Assembly: GCA_958510875.1 (NCBI GenBank)
Contig: OY294070.1
Location: 6,076,001-6,140,000, forward strand
Direction: 5' to 3'
Length of the DNA stretch: 64,000 nt
DNA from: Endomychus coccineus
Taxonomy: Eukaryota; Arthropoda; Insecta; Coleoptera; Endomychidae
A program made the position numbers and the translations under genes. The notes below the pieces were generated by a model. It ran no database searches, was not told the DNA's origin, and was given only the letters and a program-made list of their open reading frames with translations. Of the stretch, positions 24,701 through 36,700 are shown one piece after another; position 1 is the first letter of the stretch, and every line of letters starts with the position of its first letter.

Positions 24701-27700
24701 AGGGTTGGTCTTTTTGGGGATAGGTTTAATGACAGAGTGTTTCCATACTTCTGGAAAATAACCGACTTCAAGACAGCGATTCACAATATGTGTCAAATAG
24801 GGAGCTATAACAATTTTAACATTTTAGCCGAGATGAAATCATTTCCCTGAGCATTTGATTTTAAACCCAAGACAATATATCTTATAATGGGAGGGTTAGT
24901 ATTGATGTTGTAGATACACCAATGTACAGTGTTTTCCCACGAAATGGCAAGATTGAGTGTGACTTAAAAAAAAATAAGAACCTAGTTTCTATTTGTTGAA
25001 ATGAAACACCTAATAAAACTTATTTATAGGACCAAAAAAAAAATATGGGGGGAGTGAATCATTTCGTTGGAATCTAAATCACCACGTTGATTTTTATAAC
25101 AAGAGAGCTTCGAAGGCCCACCTAGATCACATTTTCTTTTTGCGAAAAATTCCTGGTAATGCTCTTGATAATTCTCACTTTCCCCAGTGATATATAGATA
25201 GAAGATAGAACGTGTTCAACACAAATACTTCCTGCTGGTCTCGTCAGCACTGTGAGGCAACCTGGAACACATGCAGCCTCAGTGTTCTTTGCCACACGTT
25301 CATATTTGGAGTATATTGTTGTTTTTTGAATGAATTCCAAGCATCATTTGAAAATGTCGATGATAAAAGTGTGAATCACAAAGTGGCCCAACCTAGACAT
25401 TTTTCTTGAAAATCATTAATCAAGCTAGTCAATTGTACTAATTTTAGAGACACCAATGATGATAATTTAAATGATTCGCCCGCTGTACAACAATCAACTA
25501 TAACAAAACAATTAATACGTAATTAAAACACTAGGGATTGAGGTCGTGCTAAAGGTGCTCAAATGTAATACAGTATGAGAGGTTATACTACCTGATGCAC
25601 TAACGAGAGGGATATGAAGAAACTGGAAATGATTATATAACTACTCTACCTGTACCTAGAACTGCTGCTTTAAGTACTTCACTCATCTCTGAATCTAAGA
25701 CGTTCTCATCTTCAGGGGTGGAAGGTAGAGGACATCCGATGCAGTCCTCTTCCACCTGAAACAAAGAACCATTCAGTTTAATACTCTGTAACATGTGTAC
25801 TAAAAAAAAAATAACACGAATACCACTATCCAAATGAAGTGGTGTTGATTTTTTTCTCATTTTACACCTCTCCTATCCCAAAACGTGCCAACTGTCACAA
25901 TAGAGACCAAGAAAGGCGTTTCAACTTACTATTATTTTATATGATATGAGCGCTATACAAGGCTTGGTTGTGATGGTAGCGGGCTTAATATAAAGTTCAG
26001 AGCACTTAGTCAAAGACCCTTGAACACTATCCCCTGCTACGTTTTTCAGGGGCTGCTCCACAGAATACTAAGATCTGTAAGATTACAAGTAATCCGTATT
26101 ATTTGACGTAATATGGCGTCAGAAACTCTTGGTTTCTCTAACTATCTGTCAATACGATATTTATACATCGATAGAACGTTAGGCCATATACATGACAAAT
26201 TGTTCCGACGATGAGCCCGAGAGGGTGAAAAAAAACTTTTGGTTGTTTTCTTACTGGACGATTTACGTTGTTCACTCCTTTCGTGTTGCCTGATTTTGTG
26301 AAAGTTCAATCAGTGATTCTTAATATAATCAGAACGTATGACAAACTGTTATAACGTTAACCATTGGAAATACGACATTTATTATCGTTTATAATTATAT
26401 AACTTCCGTGCATAATTTTGATAAATTCCAGTTATAACCAGATGATAATATGAACCAGTTAAAATATAACAAACACATTTGAAGAGTGAGATTGTAAGTA
26501 ACTTTATAGAGTGCTGCATGACGTCAAGTCGTCTGTGCATGAAAATTGGCACTAATAAATAATCAACAGTCAGGTTCACTACCCTCCAGACTTATTGAAA
26601 CGGGGATTCTGATCAAAACGCACCAAATTGAACGCAATCTAATAAATTAATTCATTGTTACTTTCATGGTGACGATCACGAAAATACGTAATTGCCGTAT
26701 CAAGCGTTGCGTAAATGAATAAATAGCAATTATTTTGAAACTATTATTGGTGATATTCCATGGCTAATGAGCTAATGATGAGAACCACTTACACAATTGA
26801 GAGATCTCAATTCCATAAACCCTTAATTAGTGTGCTAGAAAATGGCCCCATAATCATTGTGTGGGGTATGTATAAAGTATATTGAAATCAGGTTTACAAC
26901 TATAGATCCATAGCGCTACTACCCAATATCAGTAAAATCTTCGAAAAAAAATTATACATAAACGTCTTATAAACTTCTTGGACATACACAACATCATATC
27001 AGACAACCAAAATGGCTTCGGGAAAATAAATCTACTTTGAAAGCCGTATATCTAGCCTTGTGCAGAGTGATATAATCACAAAACTCAAACAGCAATACTT
27101 TACTTGTTTGCTTGGATCTATCCAAAGCATTTGACAGTTTAGATCACTAATTACTAATAAAAAAAACTTGAATTATATGAACTACGGGTAAGTCTAAATT
27201 TATTGAAGTCATACCTAAAAAATAGGTCTCAATATGTGATAGAACAGAATTGCGACGGCAAAGAATTAAAATCAGACTTATTATCAATTGAGAGGAGGTT
27301 CCGCAAGGCTCAATCCTTGGACCTCTTTTATATATAATCCACACGAATGAAGTGCCTGATACTTCGATGATTGCATTGTTAATACCCATATTTTTTCTAA
27401 AACCAAATTTGTTATTTGATACTAGTTTACGTTTTTCTACAATATTTTTTAATTTTTCAAAAATTTTAAATTGGAGATATTGGCCTATAATTATCAGGTG
27501 ACACTTTATTTCCAGCTTTGTGTATTGGTGTTATTTCAGCAACTCGAAAACGTGTTCTTACATAGATTATACAGGGTGAGTCAGTTTTTTTTAAACAAAC
27601 TGCAACAGGAGATAGAACAAGTGTTTTTAAGAAGAAAAGTTCCTATAAACATATGTCGTAGAAGGCTTCGTTTTCGAGATACAGGGTGTTGAAATTGAAA

Positions 27701-30700
27701 AAAAAATTTAGTTTTTTGCGAATATCTCCGGAATGTTTATCGTACAAAAGACAGCTTTTGTGAGCATTTTCTACTCATGGTTAGCTATGTTCTGTGCTAT
27801 AAAAAAAATTTTTTACTCTTAATTGGTGAAGATTTTGAAGGGGTAGTGGGTGTTTTGCTCCCCAACTTCTACGCCACTGAAAAAAGTTTTGAGACAACCA
27901 TTTGAACCGCCAGTGTTTTCTACATAAAAAAGGTACTCTTGGTCATAAGCTCTAAAGTTGACCGTTTTCGAGAAAAATCAACTTTTATGTTGAAAAACAT
28001 GGTCAATTCTTACTAATTAAACAAAATTTATTCAAACGTTAGAACAAGTAACAAAACCAAAGGATTGACAATGTTTTTCAACATAAAAGTTGATTTTTCT
28101 CGAAAACGGTCAACTTTAGAGCTTATGACGAAGAGAACCTTTTTCGTGTAGAAAACATTGCCGGTTCAAACGGTTGTCTCAAAACTGTACTTTTTTCAGT
28201 GGCGTAGAAGTTGGGGAGAAAAACACCCACTACCCCTTCAAAATCTTCATCAATTATGACTAAAAAGAAATTTTTTACCGCACAGAACATAGCTTACTAT
28301 GAGTAGAAAATACTCACAAAAGCTGTTTTCTGTACGATAAACGGTTCCGGAGATATTCGCAAAAAACGAAATTTTTTTTTCAATTCCAACACCGTATCCC
28401 GAAAACGAAGTCTTCTACGACATATGTTTATAGGAACTTTTCTCCTTAAAAACATCTGTTCTATCTCCTGTTGAAGTTTGTCTACAAGAAACTGACTCAC
28501 CCTGTATACATGCTCAAGAGGATCAATAATATAATCAACAATATGTTTCATCACATTGGAACATTCCGCCTATATTATTTTTAATCATTGCATTTATTGT
28601 TTTATTCCCAATTTCAGTAAAGAATTTATTCAAATGATTCGCAATTTCCTTTTGATCATGTATTTTATCTTTTGTTTCTTCTGTCACTAAATGGTTTATT
28701 TCATTAGATTTTGATGTTTTGTTTTTTATATAAAATTTTTCATTCACAAAAGTTTTTTTATTTTCCATTCTATATATTTGCTTTTACTCATATTTGTCTT
28801 TAGTTACTTTGACTAGATAAGTTAATTTTCTATTATAATCTTTTTATATATTCTTCAATGTTGCATTATTAGGATTATTTTTCCATTGCTTGTATAATTT
28901 TTCTTTGGTTTTAGGGGATATTACTGAACCATTTGTTATCCATGATTTCCTTGGTTTATGTTTATAGTCTATTGAATACGTCGACCTACTAATGATTGTT
29001 TATTATATCTAACATTTCATTTGTGGCATTTTCTGGCTCAATAATTTCATAAATTGGTTTCCACTTAGTATATTTACTATAATTTAATAATTTATTGTAA
29101 TCAATCACAGTTATATTTTGTTCTGTATTTTTATTCAATGTCATATCTTCTATTTCCAGAAAAACGGGATAGTGATCAGTTAAATCATAATGCAATCTGA
29201 AAGAGTTTATCGATTGACGAATTTCACAATAGGCATTATCAATGCAATTTCAATGCTTTCTCTTGTGAAGTTTAATCTTTATACCTGTATTTAAAACTTT
29301 TAGTTACGGCAATAGTTAGTTTTTATATCGATTAATGAACCTCTTCTAAAAAGTATGCAATCGAAAACTGGAACCCAATATTGATTGTTTGAAAATCAAA
29401 CGTAGTAGCAATTTTTCTTTGGCAATTAGTAGTTTCTAGTTAAAAGTTTTCGTACAAATAAAGCTTACTAATCCAGCTATTGGCTCATCGATGAATAACA
29501 AGGGAAATCTAAATTCAACACACCATAACTTGAAGCAGAGGAATTTTGAAATGATATGAATAATCTAGCGATAACCGAATTTTTAATCGCACATCACGAA
29601 CACATGCTGTTATTGACCTTGAGCTACAACGGAATATTATTTTTGATTAAAATGGACATTATTAACGGACTTATTGTTAGTGAAAAACCATTTGTTACAT
29701 GAAAAACAGGACTATGGAATGTGTGTTTCCCATTTTTAGCTGCCAAGACGGAGTCGTAAAAAAAAATGTGCAGAGCAATTTATATATAGCTTAAAACTCT
29801 AGGACAGACTAGTCCCTCAAGTAAAAGTTAAACGTAGAGAAAAACTATTTGTTTTTCCGTATTTACCTAATATATTAAATATGGGTTTCTTCGGGATTCC
29901 CTATTTACTTTCTTCAGTATGTTATCTCTATTTTTATAATACAATACTATAGCTTTACTAATTGTTAAATATTTTAGTTTGATTATCACAATCCATAATT
30001 TTTAGTTTAGATCCTTATAGCTTAATAGTTGTACTCCAATTTCAAGTATTATAAGCGACAAGAAAAAGTATGTTTAAACAAATTGGTAGTTTATTAATAT
30101 TATATAACAAACAGAAAAAAACAAGAAATTTTACTTTGTTAAAAACACTGAATACGAGGGGGTAAGGTGGGAAGAAATGCAATAAATGACTGTGGTTTTA
30201 TAACAATTAGGATAAAAATTAAAAAACTCAATTTATCCCCAGTTCCTGCTAGCTAATCAGGTTGGAATGGATTCGTTTACGTTTATAATTTACGTATTAG
30301 CAACGTAACGGAATTTTTTGTATTTTGATCACGTACACAACTGTACCTCTATCCTGTAAACGTAGTTAGCGGTTTATTTTGCCGTATACTTCGCGTAAAT
30401 ATATACTTTTATGATTATCAAAGTGTAAAGCAATTTGCATTTAATAAATTCTAATAGGCTTATTGTCCTCCAAGTTACTCTAATAAAAATAACTGCGACG
30501 AATAAAGAAGTTCGTTGAAATAACAAGGTGATAGATAATTATACAGGGTGTCCCACGACGTTTTGACAGTCCAATTTCTCGAAAACTGTTGATATGACAT
30601 ACAAGAAATTTGGCAGATATAAACAAAAATAAATTATTTTATTAAAAAACGTAACATAGGGAATTAAAAAGTACAAGTAATAAAAAAAATTAAAGAAAAT

Positions 30701-33700
30701 GTTCAAATTGATGACCATGTACATTGACACCATGTTCAAACCTTGTTAAAAGATTTCTTGTAAGTGCTACTGCAATCATTTAGGGTGTTACGGTCCGACA
30801 TGCCTGTCTTATTTTATCCTTTAAACCATCTAAATCAGTCGGGGGTGTGACATAAACTCGACCTTTTAAGAAACCCCAGAGAAAGAAATCTAAGGGTGTA
30901 ATATCCGGAGAACGGGGTGGCCACAGAATCGCACCATTCCGACCAATCCATTTTTCAGGAAATGTGTTATCAAGATATTCTCTAACTGTCCCAAAAAAGT
31001 GAGGAGATACTCCATCTTGCTGCCACCACATTGTTTGCCTTTCATGTAAGGGAATATCTTCAAGTAATTCTGGTAGAGTGTTTTGAAGAAAATCTAAGTA
31101 TCTTTGCCCCGTTAATGTTCCTTCATAAAAATAGGGACCAATCAACCGACCACCGTTGACCGTTAAATAAACCGCACCCCATATTGTTTGAAAATTGGTT
31201 TCGCGCATCCACTTTGGATTCTCCTGCGACCAATAATGACAATTATGGCGATTAACAATACCATTGTTATGAAATCTACTTTCATCACTCCATAATATTT
31301 TTTCTAAAAAAGAAGGGTCATCATTACTTTGTTCTAACATTTCAGCAATAAAATTTAATCTCCTTTCAGGATCTGCAGGGACTAAACCTTGTGTTAAATG
31401 TATTTTATAAGGATGGTATTTGTGATTTTTCAATACTCTTTGTATTGAACTTCTACTTATTTGTAATTCTTGTTCAAGAAATCGTATTGAGGTGTGTGGA
31501 TTTACCTGAAGATGAGCCAAAATATTTATCACATTGTCATCTGTCTGAGCGGTCTTTTGACGAGCTTAGCTTTCGTTCGACATAGGCAAAAGTATTTTTG
31601 CTTGGAGTTATTCTATGAGGAAAACGATTTCTGTACAAGCCTTGAGCATGAGTTTTGTTTTTCCCACATTCTCCATAAATAAGCAGCATGTCAACATATT
31701 CATCGTAAGTAAAAATTGAAGGCATTATTTACTTATTATTACAGTGTCTTCACAAGATTATTACTAATAATTAATGACAGTTCTTGAATAAACTTCACCT
31801 AACAATACTGAATGACAACCTATGTCGTTGCTACAACAGTTATTTGTTTCATAGCCACCTAAATTTTTGAGTGCGTATTGCTTTAATAAATTTAGTAAAA
31901 ATAAATAGCCCTTATTATCATTACTGCGCAATACAATGATGACAAGTGTGGTATCGTTGAATTTGTTTTTGAATGACATATCCAAAATTGTAATATTACA
32001 CCGGTTGTCCCATTTAAAAAAATTATGTTGGGGTCACGTGACCCGAAATGACAGGAAAAACGGAAGTCATTTTATAATAAATATAAGCATGAGTTTCGAC
32101 TGTTTATATCTGCCAAGTTTCATACATGTCATATTAACAGTTTTCGAGAAATTGGACTGTCAAAACGTCGTGGGACACCCTGTATATAAATTCTCGGGAA
32201 ATAGGTCATACCAACACACATGCTTTACGTACGTTTCGCTCTCACGACCATCTTCAGAAAACGTATCAATCTCTACAACGTCTAGTCTAGTTCTATATGT
32301 ATAGCCAAACATTCTTTTTTGTAAATATTGTTTAGAGATTCCTTTATGAATCCCATCGCAATCTAAACAATTTAATTTATATACTGTGTGGGTTTGTTTT
32401 TATTAATTCATTATCAATTGTAAGAGTTCGGAAAATGCGTACGAATAAAAATTACCTTCGCTTAGAATACTACACGTTTGAAAATTAAACCTACGTAAAA
32501 TAGTTAAATTTTTATTCAAATTTGATCCTCAATCTTGGCTTTAACTAATAATTTAATCTATATACTGTGTGGGTTTGTTTTTATTAATTTATTATCAATT
32601 GTAAGAGTTCGGAAAATGCGCACGAAAAAAAAATTACTTTCGCTTAGAATCAGATTTAACATGATTAATACACTCGAAATTGGTATCCACAACCTTCCGA
32701 GATCAGATAGAACAAGTTCTATCAGTTACATGAACCTTCGGGAATTTTCGCATTTTCCCAATTTTCATAAGGCGTAAAGTATGGAAAAATAGTGAATTTG
32801 GTCGATCTCATAGATTCCGTTGTAACGTCGTTACAATGCACTTTCAGGGATGGGAAATTCGATTCTACCATTAGTTTTCACCTCAGACGCTGAGGGAACA
32901 TGTTGCTGCGTTCCGAAACCCTGAATTTTTGCCATCCCTCAGATAAATACATCATAAAATCAGATTTAACATGATTAATACACCCGACATTGGTATCCAC
33001 AACCTTCTGAGATCAGATAGAACAAGTTCTATCAGTTGTTCTATCAGTTAGATGATCCTTCGGGAATTTTCACATTTTCATTTTCATAAGGGGTAAGTAT
33101 GGAAAATCGATTCAGATGTAACGTAGTCACAATGTAAAATTACTTGTTTTTATCTGTCAAAATGGAATGTCACAAAGTAATGGACAGCTCCATTCAAATT
33201 CCAATAAATATTCTATTTCTCGATTGAAGCGAATCAAAATTCTTCAACAACAATGACAGGAGGCAATTAATATATTATACTAATACCGGGATATCAAAAA
33301 TTATGTTGGTCAAGGGTGGTTGTGGAAATAATTATGTCACTGTCACACTGACATCATCAATAACCTACAAATTTCATACCTATTTATTTCAGTTGTAAAA
33401 CAATAATGAATTACAAATAATTATGTGAACTTTGAACCTTTTCAGAGGTCCGTGATAGCCACAATCCGGGTCAAAAACTGTTTTGAAATAGTTAATTTTC
33501 CGTAAATCGAATGACGTTCACGTGAGAAGCCCGTAGCACGCGAGTTACAAAAGTGCAAACTGGTTGTACCTAATACGGCTTTACGACGACTTTTCGCGTG
33601 CCGTTTTCGCTCCATGTAGTTAGATTTAATATCGGACCGTGCCCGACGGCCCTTCTTTTTTCGATAAATGTCCATTAAATAGGAAAATCTAATTAAAACA

Positions 33701-36700
33701 GTTTGAGCTATTCTCAGATCTCAGCTACGCACGTCTAACGTGCGACGTACCAAAGGGAATTTTCTCGCGACTAAAATATACACGAAGCGGGTAAAAGCTA
33801 GCGGCCCATAGCCAAAAACACTTTATTACAACTGGCGCCGGTGGCACGGGGCAAGAAACGGCCCCAAATTAACAAGACCGAGGTAAAATGTATAAACTTT
33901 AACATACGCGCAGCGAGCTCCTCGAGGCATATGTCAAAATGATTTCGTTCGTAGCTAATTACATAGGACGTCTGGCGTTCATGCAATTATGTTTTTAGAT
34001 AATTCGAACCTTCTAATTTCGATAGGCCACGTGAAAATTCCGGAGTCCAAAGCGCTAAAGACTTCTGAGTGTTACAATATTTGTAGAAAATTTCGAAATT
34101 TCAAATTAATTATGACATAATTATTTCAGAAGTAAAGTAAGACACACGTTTGACATTCCACAACCACCCTTGACCAAGATAATTTTTGATATCCGGGTAT
34201 TAAAAGTAAGAAATGTTCGATATATCTCACAAACTCACTATAAACTCCTGTTGTGAAATTTATAGTTCAAATTAATAGATAAATACAATATAAACTATAA
34301 GAGTTCACACTGTGGATATACTATAACACTATAAATAAGAAATAATCACCCTTACCCACTAAAAATATTATTAAAGTACCTTAACAGTATTTTTAGTGCA
34401 TACGAGTGATATAGCGGGTGATTGTTGCTTATCTAAACTATAAAAGAGTTCACACTGTGGACACACTATAAGACTATAAATAAAGAAATAATCACCCTTA
34501 TCCAAGGAAAAATATAAGTTAAAATAAGTGTAAAATTTGAGAATTTTCAGTATTCAAGGAGATGATGACAATAAAGATAATAGATAGTGATATTTAAATT
34601 AATTTGCATTAATTATTTGAGTTTGAGTAGAGCATTTAACGTTTATAATTTCTTGTACAATAAAATACGTTTCTCGATTTTGATTATCAAGCTTTTAGTA
34701 CCCCATGATTTCCTTTTATTGTTTTCTAATTTATTATATTACGTTTCGGATTCGTTCCTTACATTCTCAATAATATCTAAAACGATTTCAGTGGAAGCAT
34801 CCATGTTTTCATTACAATAAACGTCTCTGAATTCAACGTTCTTTAATTTTTCTAAGCTTTTTCATAATTAATCATACATAAGGTAGTAGTAGTATTTTTA
34901 GTATTAGATGCTTTGTTTGTCATGTCTAAAACACAAATTAGAGTAGTGGAAATAATAATAAATAGTCAATACATGCCTTACAATTTGCTTGAATCCTAGT
35001 AGGTATATTATTAGCTAATGTATCACCATCCTGATACATTATAATCAAACAGATTTGAACATAGGTAGTCACATTCAGTTAATAATAAATTTATGTTATC
35101 TACTACTATGGAGGAGTAATTTGAGTAATAGATAATTTGATAAGTTTAGCTGTTATTGAAATTATGAGGGCATAGAGATGGTAATCTTGAAATTGCTGTA
35201 ATAATGGCAAAGTAATTTCTTTAAATTGATTTCTACTCATTTCTAGTTTAACGGTCAATATTTTACCCATGTAAGAAAGACTCTTCCAGTATACCTGTTC
35301 CAATGGATTATCTCAGCCATTTCGAAAGATAAAAATTTGAAAACTTCATGATCTCCAATTCGTTCAAAGAACCTTCAACTGAGAAAAACCAAAATTGAAA
35401 TGACTCCGACTTTCTTATTTCAAATAGCACCCTGTATATTTTTTGCGACTTTTGATTTCTACTCAAAATTATCTTTCCAACGATGTATCACACTTTGTAT
35501 TTTACATTTGATTTGATGGAGAAAACGACAATTGAAATTTCAAATTGAAAGAATTGCAGTAGGCTACGATATTTTGTGTAATCTTGTTAATAATTGATAA
35601 TTCATGAACAATTTTGCATTCGAGATGATGAAGAGAACGTTAAATTTCAAATTATTAGAATTGTAGTAGAACTGGGAGAATTAATAATTTTTAAATGAAA
35701 ATCTTAGTGTGCCATGGAAACATTTGAATACGTTTGTTTGTAACTTTGATAGTGATACATCGTTGGAAAGATAATTTTGAGCAGATATCAAAAATTGCAA
35801 AAAATATACAGGGTGCTATTTGAAATTAAAAAGTCAGAGTCACTTCCGGTCAAACCGGAAGTGACTTTCAATTTTTGTTTTTCCCAGTAAAAGGTTCTTT
35901 GAACGAATTGGAGATCATAAAATTTTCAAATTTTTATCTTTTGAAATGATTATTAATGCAAATGTCTAAATGTATATCGTTAAATTTGAAACTAGTAATC
36001 CAACATTTGAATAATTCAGATCTTAATAATTATCAAATACAAAAAGTATTTGCATTGTTTCAATGTTAATCTTTGAATGAATAATAACATACCTAATCGC
36101 TTCTACAATTATACAATGAAGTTGATTTCAAGGTGGATTTCAATTTCAATACACATTGTTCAACATCTGACAGATAATAGGCAAGTTGATAAAATGCTTC
36201 CTAGGTTATAGAGATAACTCTGCCTGATGATTGCATTCAAATAAAAACTGAGATTAGCCATAACATTGTTTATCATAATCCAAGAAGAAAATTCGTTCCA
36301 AGCCAAAGAGCACTACACAATTTGTGGGTGAAGATTTTGATATTTTAATGTCGTTTGCAATATGAAATATGAGAACTTTTATTAAGCTTCAAACAAAACT
36401 CATTGAAGTAGATATCCAAGAATAATAGAAAATGAGAAAAAACAGTAGAAGTTAGATTTTAACCTAAAAAGGTTTACACATTTCTCATGGCAAACTTTTT
36501 GTTAACAGAATCCATTGGATTAGAATTAATTCAATGAGCCAATTAGAGATTTTAATTGGGTAATTAAGTTGTATTAGAAATGTTGCATTTATAATGATTA
36601 TCATAAAATCTATTTCAACAAGAAAATCAAGATGGTTTGTCTTTAATGATTCAAACTGAATAAATTTTGTGTTGGGTCCTTATAAAAGTTGACCTTGAGA

